Under the pieces are notes generated by a model, which saw only the letters and a list, made by a program, of their open reading frames with translations, searched no databases and was not told where the DNA came from. A program made the translations under genes and the position numbers. 64,000 nucleotides of DNA from Streptomyces sp. AC1-42W (GTDB lineage Bacteria; Actinomycetota; Actinomycetes; Streptomycetales; Streptomycetaceae): contig NZ_QKWY01000002.1 in NCBI RefSeq assembly GCF_003248355.1, positions 682,001 through 746,000 of the forward strand. The letters run 5' to 3'. Positions 41,438 to 50,561 of this stretch are shown in pieces. Each line of letters opens with the position of its first letter. Within the stretch, counting starts at the first letter, position 1.

Positions 41438-44400
41438 TCACCCTTCTCGAACCACGCGCCCGGATCCGGGGATAATAGCATCCCTCAGGCCGTCGAGCAT
41501 TTTATCGGGAATCCCGTAGAGGTGTGGACCCTTTGTTGGGTCCGAAATCTCGGGATATTCTTTGAGGAGCGCCTTCCATTCCTGTCGGGTGAACGCTGAG
41601 CCGTCGGGGTGATCGGCCTTGTTTTGTGGAAGTGCATTCTCGTGAATGAAATCCCGATAGGACTTCGGGATCTCGTACGAAACAATCTGCCCGCTGTCGG
41701 AGCGAAACTCTATGGTGTGTTTCATGTCGCCGCTCATATTAAGGTATAGCTTGCCGTGGCCGGTGATCGTCACCTCTCCGTTCTCACCGATATGAATGCG
41801 CTGGCTCAGTGGATGGTCCGTCTGCTTGCGGTAGACCGTCACCGTTGAATCCGGGCAATCGACGGGGGCGAGCCCGAGGGGGTCGGAGGCCGTGTGCGGG
41901 TTGTTGACGTAGGTCGCGGGATTCGGGGCGGGTGCGAGCCCGAGGGGGTCCGGTGTCAGATAACGGGCGGTCTCGGGGTCGTAATAGCGGAAATAGTTGT
42001 AGTGCAGACCCGTTTCCGGATCGAAGTACTGACCCGGGAAGCGTAACGGTGTATACGCGGTGGAGGTGCGTGACCAAGTGGTGGTCCCCCACAGCGTGGT
42101 GCGGGTGTGCCAAGCAATACGGCCGGACTCGTCGACGAGTTCGGTCGGCGTACCGACGAGATCGGTGACGATGGCGAAGAAGCGCTGGCCGACTTCCTCT
42201 TGAGAGGCGTCGGATGCAGTGATGCGTTCGGTCTGCGCCAACGGGCGCATCCCGAGGTGGTCCCAGGTGAGAATGACCGGGTTCGGGAGGTCGGTGGAGG
42301 TGGTGGTCTCTTCGCAGAGAGTGCTGCCGTCCCACGTGAAGCTCACCTGCTCGGCCAGAGTGACACCGTCTGCAGCGATTCGCTGCTTCGAGGTTCGGCG
42401 GCCGAGCGGATCGTAGAGGTAGCGCCATCGGGAGCCGTCCGGGGTGGTGACGGCGGTAAGGCGGTCCTCGGCGTCCCAGGTGAAGCTCCAGGTGTCGGGC
42501 TTGCGGGAGAGCCTGGTCTTCTGGCGCAGGATGATGCGGCCGGCGGCGTCGTGCTCGTAACGGACGTTACCCGCGCGGGTTATGCGGGTCCCCGCGTACG
42601 TGCGCGGGCCGATTGCCTCCTGACCAGGCATGGACGCGGGCCACGAGGCCGCCGTCTGATTGCCCGCCTCGTCGTAGGCATACGTTTCAGTCCAGTTGGT
42701 CGCATGGACCGCGGTGACGCGACCGGCCGGGTCGAGATCGAATCGCCGGGACCCGGAGAGTGCGTCATCGACACCGGTCAGTATTCCGTCGGAGCGATAA
42801 CTGTACGTACGGTGACTGAGGCTGCGCCCGCCGGACGAGGTCTCCTGTCCGGCGACGCGTCCGGCAGTGTCCCACTCGGTCGTGAACGTGAGCATCTCGC
42901 CGAACGTACGGGTCAGTTCACGGCCGTTGGCGTCGCGGTCGAAGGTCACATCCTGTCCGCCACTGGTCTGCCGTACGAGGTTCCCGGCTATGTCGTAGGT
43001 GTAGTCGGTGACCTGCCCGGTGGGGGTCATCCGGCGGGTGCGGCGACCCAAGGCGTCGTAGGCGTACGTGGTGGCCCGTCCGTCGACCAGCTCCGTCTTG
43101 ATCCGCCCGACACGGTCGTACTGATAGCTGATTTCCCCGTCCGGACCGGACGCGTGCAGCAGTTGGCCGCCGGAGGTGTACGCGTAGGTGGTGGTCCGGC
43201 CGGACGCGACCTTGCGGGTTACCCGGCCACCGATGTCGCGTTCGTAGTGGATGGTCTCGCCCGTCGGCGTGATGCGGCGGATCACTTGGCCGACGGGGTC
43301 GAGCCCGTAGCGGAGCGTGCGTCCGTCGAAGTCGGTCTCGGCGATCACCAGGCCCGCGGAATCGTACTCGTAACTCCAGGTCAGTCCCTGAGGGTTGGTT
43401 ACCCGTGTCAGGCGCAGCTCGGCGTCGTGGCCGAATGTGTAACGACACCCGTCCGGGCCGGTTCGCGCCGTGAGAAGGTCGAAGTGGGTGTACTCGTAGT
43501 GACTGGTGCGGCCCGAGAGGTCGCTGTGGGTGAGGCAGTTGCCCTCGCCGTCCCAGGTCCAGGATTCGGTGGCGCCGTTGGGCGCGGTCCGTCGGGCGAG
43601 TAGACCGTCGGCGTTCCACTCGTAGCCGGTGACCGCTCCCAGGGCGTCCGTCACGCGCAGAAGGCGCCCGCAGACGTCACGCTGGTAGCCGGTGGTGCCG
43701 CCGAGCGGGTCGGTCATTTCCAATGGCAGGCCGGCCGGGTCGCAGCGCAAGGTCGTCACCTCGCCGGCGGCGTCGATAACGGTGTGGAGGCGGCCGTGGG
43801 CATCGTAGGTATAGCGCGTGGTCTGCCCCCCAGGGTCGGTGAGGGAGGTTCGGTTACCGCGGTCGTCGAATGTCTGCTGCCATCGGGTACCGCCGGGAGC
43901 GATGATTTCCGTCGCCTGACCCAAGGAGTCGCGCTCGGCGCGGATGGTGCTTCCGTCGGGGCGGGTAAGGGTGGAGAGCCGGCCATCCTCGTCGTAGGAG
44001 AAGAGAGTTGTCCGCCCGAGCGCGTCCGTGCGGCTGAGCCGGTTTCCTTGAGTGTCGTAGGTGAAGCGGGTGGTGTGGCCGAGCGGGTCGGTGGTCGCGA
44101 GGACACGGCTGCCCAGGCCGATGACGTGGCGGGTGGTGTGTCCCTCGGCGGTAGTCAGGGTGGTGGTGCGGTGGCCCGTCGCCGGGTCGGGTTCGCCGTA
44201 GTCGAGGGTGACGTGGAAATGCCCGGCCGCGCCGCCCTCCGAGGTCACCCGATGCCGTTCGTCGTACGTGTAGGCGTAGCCGCAACCGTTGGAGTCGACC
44301 CAGCCGGTCACCCTGCGGTGGTTGTCATACGTGAGGGTGAGGGTGGCGCCGGAGGGTTTTGTGACCTCGGTGAGATTGCCATCCGTGTAGCCGTAGGCCA

Positions 44401-46222
44401 TGACGGGGCGGGCCGGTCGGCCGTCTGCCCCGTCGTCCGGCCCGGTGAGCGTCAGAGCTGTGACACGGCGGTCGGTCGTCGTCAGGGACAGGTGGTAGCC
44501 GGCGGAGTGGACGAGTGCGAGGGGTGTGCCGTCGTCGGTGCGGTCGAAGGTGATGGTGTTGTTGTTGCGGTCGGCGATCTCGCCGAGCCAGGCGGTGCCG
44601 TCTTCGCCGGGGCTGGTTCCGCGAGGGGCGTCGAAGTGGCGGGTGAGGCCGGTGTCGGGGTCGGTGAGCCGGTAGTCGCCGGACGCCTCGCGTTCCAGGA
44701 CGCTGCGTGAGGTGCCGGTTTCGGGCCGGGTGGCCAGTCCTGGGGCGGGGTGGGGGTAGGGGATGAGGCGGCCGTCGTCGGTGACGTGGATGACGCCGTT
44801 GGCGTCGATTTCCAGGTGTTCGTCGACGGTGGAGGACCAGGAGGGGCCGAAGAAGCGGCCTGCGGTGTAGCCGGACTCGACGCGGCGGGTGAAGGCGAGC
44901 GGCAGCACGCCGGGCAGGACCACATCGGTCTGGGGCAGGAACATGCGGCCGGAGGCGAGGTCGACCGGGTCGGTGCCCTTGGTGGTGCGTTCCTCGGGGG
45001 TGCGGTTGTGGGTGCCTTCGGGGGCGTCGTCGACGAGGCGGCGGGCCTTGTTCGCGTCCTGGGCGAGGTCGGCGAGTTCCTTCGCGGTCCTGGCTCCCTT
45101 GACCGCGGCGCCTCCGCCGCCGGTGGCGGCGGTGAGGACGAGGTCGGGGACGAGGCGGCCGAGCCCTTCGGCCGGGTCCTTCATGAACTCGGTGACCATC
45201 TGCCTGCCCGTGCCCCAGGGGTCGTTGGCGACCTGGACGAGCCCGGCGGCGGTGTTGCTCAGCGCGAGACCGTACTCGGCGGGGTGCGTGATGTTGTACG
45301 GGTCCATCGGGTTGACGGTGCGCACGAAGTTGAGGAGCCCGGCCGTGCCCTTGGCGACCCCGCCGACGAAGTGGGTGTTCATCAACTGAGTCTCGGCGAG
45401 CCAGTCGGCGACCTGGTCGGCGTACTTCGGCTTCGCCGACGCGGCGTCCCGTGCGGCGGCCACCGCGGTGCGGGCGGTCTCCGCCGCGGTGTTGCGCTGC
45501 GTACGGGCCTCCGCGAGGAGCTGCTGCGCCTCCTCCATGCGCGCCTTGCCCGGGTCGGTGAACTCACCGGGCCGGGGCGGCAGCGTGGACGGGTCGCGTT
45601 TGTCGGCGGGCAGGGCGTTGTACGTGTCGACGGCCTTGTTGAAGGTGTCGCACCTCTCTTTGTGGGCGTCCATCGCCTCTTCGGAGGCCTTGGTGCCCGC
45701 CTTCCACTTGTCGATCGCCAACTGGGCCTGGCCCTGGGCCCATTCGACCGTACCGGCGAACGACTCCAGCGCGCCCGCGGCCTTCTCGAAGGCGTCGGCG
45801 GCCTTGAACCACTGGGGCGGCTCCACGGACACCGACTCCCGGAACGCGTCCGCCGTCTGCCCCTTGAGCTCGGAGGCGTCCAGCCCCTTGAGCCCGTCGC
45901 CGACCTTGTCGAGCGAGCTCCGCAGGTTCTTCAGGTGCGTGGCGGTCGAGCGGATCTCGGACGGGCTGCCATAGACCAGCTTCTTCTTGTCCTCCGTCTG
46001 ACCGAGGTCCATCTCCTCGGCCTCGGCGCCCATCCGGTTCGCCACCGAGCGCGACTGTTCGCGCACCCAGTCGGCGCCGGAGTCCCAGCCCACGTCCTCC
46101 AGCCGGTCGGCCGTCCAGTCCCCGGCGTCCTCGACCCGGTCACCCACCCACTTCTTACCGCCGTCGACGGCATCCTCGATGAAGTCCGGTGTCAGATCGC
46201 CGACAAGATCCCCGAGCCCCAT
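41438..46222 (-). CDS. Large RHS polymorphic toxin with WXG/T7SS-type N-terminus
   Basis: A protein of 1594 aa with no signal peptide. Residues 1-290 are helical (GSPSEIRSTATHLKNLRSSLDKV; DAFEKAAGALESFAGTVEWAQGQAQLAI), as in putative type VII-secreted toxins. A DUF6531 entry domain begins at about 416 (DPVDLASGRMFLPQTDVVLPG). YD repeats then run to the RHS core near 1390-1425 (QYFDPETGLHYNYFRYYDPETARYLTPDPLGL). The tip, about 1454-1594, begins VTVYRKQTDHPLSQRI and includes GKLYLNMSGDMKHTIEFR. An ADP-ribosyltransferase-like fold is conceivable from the early YRK and central LYLN strand, but this is weak. Two small partner genes lie just upstream in the same operon. Confidence 0.85.
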   Translation of the reverse strand: MGLGDLVGDLTPDFIEDAVDGGKKWVGDRVEDAGDWTADRLEDVGWDSGADWVREQSRSVANRMGAEAEEMDLGQTEDKKKLVYGSPSEIRSTATHLKNLRSSLDKVGDGLKGLDASELKGQTADAFRESVSVEPPQWFKAADAFEKAAGALESFAGTVEWAQGQAQLAIDKWKAGTKASEEAMDAHKERCDTFNKAVDTYNALPADKRDPSTLPPRPGEFTDPGKARMEEAQQLLAEARTQRNTAAETARTAVAAARDAASAKPKYADQVADWLAETQLMNTHFVGGVAKGTAGLLNFVRTVNPMDPYNITHPAEYGLALSNTAAGLVQVANDPWGTGRQMVTEFMKDPAEGLGRLVPDLVLTAATGGGGAAVKGARTAKELADLAQDANKARRLVDDAPEGTHNRTPEERTTKGTDPVDLASGRMFLPQTDVVLPGVLPLAFTRRVESGYTAGRFFGPSWSSTVDEHLEIDANGVIHVTDDGRLIPYPHPAPGLATRPETGTSRSVLEREASGDYRLTDPDTGLTRHFDAPRGTSPGEDGTAWLGEIADRNNNTITFDRTDDGTPLALVHSAGYHLSLTTTDRRVTALTLTGPDDGADGRPARPVMAYGYTDGNLTEVTKPSGATLTLTYDNHRRVTGWVDSNGCGYAYTYDERHRVTSEGGAAGHFHVTLDYGEPDPATGHRTTTLTTAEGHTTRHVIGLGSRVLATTDPLGHTTRFTYDTQGNRLSRTDALGRTTLFSYDEDGRLSTLTRPDGSTIRAERDSLGQATEIIAPGGTRWQQTFDDRGNRTSLTDPGGQTTRYTYDAHGRLHTVIDAAGEVTTLRCDPAGLPLEMTDPLGGTTGYQRDVCGRLLRVTDALGAVTGYEWNADGLLARRTAPNGATESWTWDGEGNCLTHSDLSGRTSHYEYTHFDLLTARTGPDGCRYTFGHDAELRLTRVTNPQGLTWSYEYDSAGLVIAETDFDGRTLRYGLDPVGQVIRRITPTGETIHYERDIGGRVTRKVASGRTTTYAYTSGGQLLHASGPDGEISYQYDRVGRIKTELVDGRATTYAYDALGRRTRRMTPTGQVTDYTYDIAGNLVRQTSGGQDVTFDRDANGRELTRTFGEMLTFTTEWDTAGRVAGQETSSGGRSLSHRTYSYRSDGILTGVDDALSGSRRFDLDPAGRVTAVHATNWTETYAYDEAGNQTAASWPASMPGQEAIGPRTYAGTRITRAGNVRYEHDAAGRIILRQKTRLSRKPDTWSFTWDAEDRLTAVTTPDGSRWRYLYDPLGRRTSKQRIAADGVTLAEQVSFTWDGSTLCEETTTSTDLPNPVILTWDHLGMRPLAQTERITASDASQEEVGQRFFAIVTDLVGTPTELVDESGRIAWHTRTTLWGTTTWSRTSTAYTPLRFPGQYFDPETGLHYNYFRYYDPETARYLTPDPLGLAPAPNPATYVNNPHTASDPLGLAPVDCPDSTVTVYRKQTDHPLSQRIHIGENGEVTITGHGKLYLNMSGDMKHTIEFRSDSGQIVSYEIPKSYRDFIHENALPQNKADHPDGSAFTRQEWKALLKEYPEISDPTKGPHLYGIPDKMLDGLRDAIIPGSGRVVREG

Positions 46223-46225
46223 GGA

Positions 46226-46876
46226 TCAGTTCCCCCCGTCGTCAGGCCGCTGCTGCCGGGCCCGCTCCTCGGCGGAAGGGCCGAACGCTTCGTCCACGTC
46301 CCGGTCGAAGGTCTCCTGGTCGCGGCCGAGCAGGCTGTTCATCACGTCGTTGTGCAGGCCCCCGACGCCCTCGGTCATCACCGCCCGACCGGTGTCATTC
46401 CAGGTCTGCCCGGCCTCGTCCCCGGCCCGCTCGAACGACTCCACGCTGTAGTCCGGGCTCAGGTAGTCCGGGGTAAGCACCTCGCCCCACCCCTGGTTGA
46501 CGATGTCGTCATCGGACGCGTTCGGATTGCCCACACCCGCGTTGACCACGATCTTCAACGTGCCCTCGATGTACCGCTCCTCCTCCCACAGCACCCCCGC
46601 CGACAGACCCAGCTTCGCAGCGATGGCGTTGGCGTCCTGGACCAGCGCCCGCACCCCCCACTCCCACCGCTCACAGAAGTCCCCGAAGGTCACCGACAAC
46701 CCGTAATGCCCGGCCTCCATACCGGTCATCGACAGCCCCGACACGCCCTTGCCCAGCGCCGCCCCCGTACCGGAACCGATCTCCTCCAGCTCGTCCACCG
46801 TCGCGCGCAGCCCACTGGTGATCTTCTGGACACTCCCTGGATCAACGTGCAGATCCCCCGTACCGCCACCGCTCAC
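46226..46876 (-). CDS. WXG/T7SS-associated helical protein
   Basis: A protein of 216 aa, three bases upstream of the RHS gene and overlapping the gene before it. Residues 10-100 are WXG100-like (DPGSVQKITSGLRATVDELEEIGSGTG; CERWEWGVRALVQDANAIAAKLGLSAG). An acidic linker and a C-terminal Glu/Arg-rich tail (DEAFGPSAEERARQQR) follow. Such proteins are usually exported with, or act as adaptor for, the large toxin next door through a type VII route. That role is inferred from operon context. Confidence 0.7.
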   Translation of the reverse strand: MSGGGTGDLHVDPGSVQKITSGLRATVDELEEIGSGTGAALGKGVSGLSMTGMEAGHYGLSVTFGDFCERWEWGVRALVQDANAIAAKLGLSAGVLWEEERYIEGTLKIVVNAGVGNPNASDDDIVNQGWGEVLTPDYLSPDYSVESFERAGDEAGQTWNDTGRAVMTEGVGGLHNDVMNSLLGRDQETFDRDVDEAFGPSAEERARQQRPDDGGN

Positions 46877-47322
46877 AGCCCACGCCCCATGCCTTCACTC
46901 GGCGCCACCACGGTGCCTTCCTGGCCGACGGCAACGGCGTCCGGCACGATCCCCGCCACAGGCGGGAAGAACATCGACCCCTCGGGATCAGCGATGTTCA
47001 CCGCGATCCCGGCCGGCACCCCCATCGCCGGTACGACCTCGTCCAGCAGCCGCGCTCCCCGCAACTCCGCGAACTCCCACGACCGCCCAGCCGCCTCAGC
47101 GCCATCAACGGAACCCCGCCCCTGCGCGAACCGAGCCAGTGCCGTCTCGTCCGTGAACCCGCACACCCAGCGCACCCCGCCGAACTCCGCAGTCCACAAC
47201 CCGCCGTCAACCAGCGGCACCAACACCAGAGCCCGCCGGAACTCCCCCAGCAACGCCCGCGGATCACCCACCCCGGCCCGCTGATCGGCAATCCGATCCG
47301 CCAGCGTTGACCCCTCAGCCAT
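46873..47322 (-). CDS. SseB-like small protein of the RHS operon
   Basis: A protein of 149 aa from ATG 47322 (MAEGSTLADRIADQRAG); an upstream ATG at 47358 is also in frame. The fold outline resembles SseB N-terminal proteins (LLGEFRRALVLVPLVDGGLWTAEFGGVRWVCGFTDETALARFAQ; PAGIAVNIADPEGSMFFPP). Genes of this kind often open Streptomyces operons of the form SseB-like, WXG-like, RHS toxin. It may be a chaperone. Overlap with the next gene shows co-translation. Confidence 0.7.
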   Translation of the reverse strand: MAEGSTLADRIADQRAGVGDPRALLGEFRRALVLVPLVDGGLWTAEFGGVRWVCGFTDETALARFAQGRGSVDGAEAAGRSWEFAELRGARLLDEVVPAMGVPAGIAVNIADPEGSMFFPPVAGIVPDAVAVGQEGTVVAPSEGMGRGL

Positions 47323-47516
47323 GGCCCCCCGTTCGCATTCGCTATCGACCTCGAACACCGTAGGACACCACGCCCGCCACCATCAGCGGTTCCACGACCC
47401 TGACTGCTTTCGACCGGTGAGGCGTACGGGGCGGCGGCATGGGAGCGAGCGCAACCGCGCGAAAGGAGGGTCGAGCAAGCGAAAATCCCGCGGTCAACCA
47501 CCAAGGTCTTCATTAG

Positions 47517-48080
47517 CCTTGATCTTCTGTGACGGGCCGTCGGTTCCTTCGGCGGGTTGTTTTGGCTGTTCGGGTCGGTGGCGGGCATATGGAGGGCCCG
47601 TCTGTCCGCCGGGTGGGTGCCGGGTTCCACGGGTCCGGTCGGGCGGTGGTGACGATCTGGGCGGCGGCGGAGGGAAAGCGGACCCGGAGATGGCGGGGCT
47701 CCTGCCTGCGGATTTCGCTGGTCAAAGCGAGCATCGGCATCCAGGCCGGCAGGTCCAGGGCGAGCTGGACGATCTCCGGCCAGACTTGGTTCTCAGCGGT
47801 GTCATGCAGGGGCGGGTTGCGCAAGCCGGTATCCTGCGCGGTCCGGATGCGGGTTCGGCCCGTGCCCGCTGGCGGTGCCGCAACTCCAGTGTCGCTATCG
47901 GCATGCCGGTGGTGTTGGTGGCGAAGCGGGTCAGCCGCAGTCCGTCGGCGCTGGTGATCTGCAACTGGGCGACAGGAACGGGCCGTACCTTCCATGCGAT
48001 CAGCCGCGTGCCCTTCGGGCAGTCGCCGGGCGGTTCGGCGGCCCAGGGTCCGTCCCGGATCTTTCCGCCGGGCTTCATGG
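47517..48080 (-). mobile_element. IS1380-family remnant (C-terminal half of transposase plus one end)
   Basis: On the minus strand it reads KIRDGPWAAEPPGDC, ITSADGLRLTRFATNTTGMPIATLELRHRQRARAE and, in another frame, NPPLHDTAENQVWPEIVQLALDLPAWMPML, all matching the transposase at 19229. A frameshift and a missing N-terminal half make it dead. Its outer end CCTTGATCTTCTGTGACGG is the counterpart of the right end of the intact copy. It directly abuts and truncates the P-loop gene at 48085-48261. Confidence 0.82.
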
Positions 48081-48084
48081 TGTG

Positions 48085-48261
48085 GTGCTGCATCTTGGGC
48101 AGTGGTACGAGCGCAGCGCGTCGGCCGAGATGGCCCGTGCGCTGGACGGGGATGTCGAGTCCGCGCAGTTCCATTTCGATGCGGCGCATCAGGAGGCTCT
48201 TGCCGGTGGAGTGGGCTCCCATCAGGCCTACGCGGACGCGTTTGTTCGGGGTTGTCGTCAC
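48085..48261 (-). pseudogene. P-loop NTPase fragment truncated by the IS1380 remnant
   Basis: It begins at GTG 48261, overlapping the exonuclease stop, and reads MTTTPNKRVRVGLMGAHSTGKS and LLMRRIEMELRGLDIPV before fusing into transposase sequence near 48080. GAHSTGKS is a Walker A motif. The pattern resembles nicotinamide-nucleotide or AAA-type ATPases of about 180 aa. Only about 59 codons remain, so it lacks Walker B and is non-functional. Coupling to the exonuclease gene suggests the two formed one unit. Confidence 0.7.
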
Positions 48262-48860
48262 CACAGCGTGGGCTCCTGTTCTGGTTCGGGGGCGCCGGGA
48301 AGGCCCGGCGGGACGGCGGCGACCACGAGCTGTTCCCAGCTGTCGTAGCGGTCGGCCATGACGATCAGGAGCTGAGCGGTCGCGTAGGCGTCGAAGGTCG
48401 CGCGGTGACGCTGTCCGGGCGCCTCGCTCAGGTCCGGCGCCGCGTGCTTGAGCAAGGCGTCGAGGCTGTACCTGGGCAAGACCGGGTAGGTGGCCTTGGC
48501 CAGCCGGAGCGTGTCGATGACTCCGGCCGGCTGCCACTGCGGCAGGTGTGCGGAGAGTACGCGGTAGTCGACGTGGGCGTGGTGGGCGACGATCCACGCG
48601 GTGCCGAGCAGTCCGTGGACCGCGCCCTTGATCTCATCCCAGCCCGGCTTGTCCGCGAGGACCTGGTTGGTGAGGCCGTGCACACGGGCGGCGAACGACG
48701 TGACGGGCCGCTTCGGCCTGGTCAGCCACGCACCGGCGGTGCCCGTGTCGGGCCGCCCGTCGCGTACGGGGAGCGCGGCCACCTCGACCAAGTCGGGCGG
48801 ATGGCCGCCATTGCCCTCGACGTCGACAACGAACAGCGCGGGCCAGGAGGAGAAGTCCAT
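48258..48860 (-). CDS. DnaQ-like 3'-5' exonuclease (DEDDh type)
   Basis: A protein of 200 aa from ATG 48860 (MDFSSWPALFVVDVEGNG), preferred over the longer frame because the Exo I motif then starts at the expected residue 12-16. Exo I is VVDVEGNG, Exo II is AHHAHVDYRVL, and Exo III is HRATFDAYATAQLL, giving Asp, Glu, Asp, His and Asp. It is expected to degrade DNA or RNA from the 3' end with two metal ions. It is a free-standing domain, not a PolIII epsilon. The stop overlaps the start of a P-loop gene now truncated by an IS remnant. Confidence 0.85.
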   Translation of the reverse strand: MDFSSWPALFVVDVEGNGGHPPDLVEVAALPVRDGRPDTGTAGAWLTRPKRPVTSFAARVHGLTNQVLADKPGWDEIKGAVHGLLGTAWIVAHHAHVDYRVLSAHLPQWQPAGVIDTLRLAKATYPVLPRYSLDALLKHAAPDLSEAPGQRHRATFDAYATAQLLIVMADRYDSWEQLVVAAVPPGLPGAPEPEQEPTLW

Positions 48861-48929
48861 GGGGGTTGATGTTCCGCCCCCAATCGTCCAGCCGCCGCCC
48901 GGCACGCCGCGGCGAGCGGGTGTGAACGG

Positions 48930-49334
48930 CTACTCGCCGGCTACTAGTTGGGCGGTCACTACGCCGTGCAGTAGTTCGGCGTCCACGAAGTCGCCTTCCT
49001 CCGGGGGGCCGCAGCGCCAGCTCAACGGGTAGGTGTTGCCCTCGGCTGCCGGGATTCCGACGTACTGGTCCCATGCCGCCGGTCCGAAGCACTTGGCGCC
49101 CGGGGGCCAGTCGAAGTCCTGGCTGGTGCCGGGCTCCAGCAGGAAGTAGGTCCACCGCGCCCCGGAGATCTCCCGTACGACCGGCCCCGGATCACCGTCC
49201 GTGAGGGTCATCAGGTGGTGCACGGTCGCCTCGCCCCGTACGCCCCGCATCCGGATGGCGTCGAAGTGGATGCCGGTCAGGTGGAGTTGATGCCCCGAGG
49301 AGGGAACCCATTCGGGGAGTTTCTTCTGCTTCAT
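48930..49334 (-). CDS. Hypothetical protein
   Basis: A protein of 134 aa from ATG 49334 (an ATG at 49346 is also possible). Landmarks are KKLPEWVPSSGHQLHLTGIHFDAIRMRG, WTYFLLEPGTSQDFDWPPGAKCFG and NTYPLSWRCGPPEEGDFVDAELLH. There is no signal peptide or membrane helix. I recognise it only as a Streptomyces-type hypothetical often found near XRE regulators. It is divergent from the regulator at 49419 across 85 bp. Confidence 0.65.
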   Translation of the reverse strand: MKQKKLPEWVPSSGHQLHLTGIHFDAIRMRGVRGEATVHHLMTLTDGDPGPVVREISGARWTYFLLEPGTSQDFDWPPGAKCFGPAAWDQYVGIPAAEGNTYPLSWRCGPPEEGDFVDAELLHGVVTAQLVAGE

Positions 49335-49418
49335 GGCTATGAGCATTCCGCCATATGCGTAGCGTGACCAGAAGGACGCGATCCACATCAAGGCGATGTG
49401 GGGAAGGGGTGGTGAGCT

Positions 49419-50234
49419 GTGGGGTCGAGCGAAGAGGTGAGTCACGGGCGGAGGCTCGTAGGCGAGTTGATGCGCATTCACCGGGTGCGGGCGAGGTTCA
49501 CGCAGAAGGCGGCCTCCGAGAAGCTGCTCGTCTCGGAATCGCTGCTGGGCGCGGTGGAGCGCGCGGAACGCATCCCGTCGCTGGAACTGCTGACGGACTC
49601 CGAAGTGCTGTACCAGGCGAACGGGGCGTTGAAGGCGTGCTGCGACTTGGTGGACGAGGAGAAGTACGCCCCCAAGTTCCTGAACTGGGCCAAGCTGGAG
49701 CGGACGGCTCGGGTCATCAGCGCCTACGAGACGATGCTGATTCCGGGGCTGCTGCAGACGGAGGCGTACGCCCTCGCGCTGTACCGCGCACGCGTCCCGG
49801 CGTACACGGAAGCCGAGATCATCCAGCACGTTGAAGCGCGATTGGAACGGCAGGCCGTGCTGGATCGCACGCCGCCGCCGCGCGTGGGCTTCGTCATCGA
49901 GGAATCGGTGCTCGACCGAACACTGGGCGGCCCGGAGGTGCTCAAGGAGCAACTGCGGCATCTGCTGGACTGCATTGAGCGGTACAACCACCTGACGGTT
50001 CAGGTGATGCCGTCCTCACAGCACACGCACGCGGGGTTGAACGGCCCGATGCAGCTGATGACCACGGCGGAAGGCCGCGCTCTGCTGTTCGCGGAGGGGC
50101 AGGGCGGCGATAGGTTGATCTCGAAGCCGGAACAGGTGGGCGACATGATCGACCTCTTCGGCATCCTGCGGGCTCAGGCGCTCAATCCTTGGAAGTCCGT
50201 AGAGGTCATCGAGACGAAGGTGAGACAACTGTGA
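49419..50234 (+). CDS. XRE-family regulator with DUF5753
   Basis: A protein of 271 aa from a GTG. Residues 10-75 are the HTH (RRLVGELMRIHRVRARFTQKAASEKLLVSESLLGAVERAERIPS). DUF5753 follows from about 85 (WAKLERTARVISAYETMLIPGLLQTEAYALALYRAR; VGFVIEESVLDRTLGGPEVLKEQLRHLL; VQVMPSSQHTHAGLNGPMQL). This architecture, with a DUF397 gene immediately after it, forms the very common Streptomyces pairs (WhiJ-like / BldB-context). The stop overlaps the DUF397 start. Confidence 0.92.
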   Translation: MGSSEEVSHGRRLVGELMRIHRVRARFTQKAASEKLLVSESLLGAVERAERIPSLELLTDSEVLYQANGALKACCDLVDEEKYAPKFLNWAKLERTARVISAYETMLIPGLLQTEAYALALYRARVPAYTEAEIIQHVEARLERQAVLDRTPPPRVGFVIEESVLDRTLGGPEVLKEQLRHLLDCIERYNHLTVQVMPSSQHTHAGLNGPMQLMTTAEGRALLFAEGQGGDRLISKPEQVGDMIDLFGILRAQALNPWKSVEVIETKVRQL

Positions 50235-50479
50235 GCCACGTGTCCGGGCTGGCCTGGTTCAAGTCCAGTTACAGCGGCAACGAGGGCGAAGCCTGCATCG
50301 AAGTCGCCTACGACTGGCACAAGTCCAGTTACAGCAACAACGAGGGAGGGGCCTGCGTAGAGGTCGCCACCTGCCCCCACACCGTCCACGTCCGGGACTC
50401 CAAGGTCACCGACGGTCCGACCTTCGCCGTCGCCCCGGATGCCTGGGTCGCGTTCCTGGGTCACGCGACGGCGGGCTGA
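50231..50479 (+). CDS. DUF397 protein with duplicated core motif
   Basis: A protein of 82 aa from GTG 50231 overlapping the regulator stop. Two copies of the DUF397 start motif occur in tandem: WFKSSYSGNEGEACIEVAY and WHKSSYSNNEGGACVEVA. They are followed by the usual VHVRDSKVTDGPTFAVAPDAWVAFL end. DUF397 proteins partner the upstream DUF5753 regulator, perhaps as its antagonist. The doubled core suggests an internal duplication. The final 63 bp recur at 54659. Confidence 0.9.
   Translation: MSHVSGLAWFKSSYSGNEGEACIEVAYDWHKSSYSNNEGGACVEVATCPHTVHVRDSKVTDGPTFAVAPDAWVAFLGHATAG
50417..50479 (+). repeat. 63-bp direct repeat, copy 1 (DUF397 3' end)
   Basis: Identical to 54659-54721 except for one base (T here, C there, inside the Trp-Val/Ala codons). 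The two copies bracket the whole RiPP cassette. Confidence 0.9.
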
Positions 50480-50561
50480 CCGCCGAAGGCGGTGATGCGC
50501 CCCGCACAAAGATGGCTCTGGAGAACGGCTAGGCCGCTCTCCAGACAGCCTGTGCCTTCGG

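Noticed and set aside
44750..47284. 844-codon + strand frame opposite the T7SS-type RHS operon
   Set aside because: Antisense of three co-translated genes; no ribosome binding site and biased composition.
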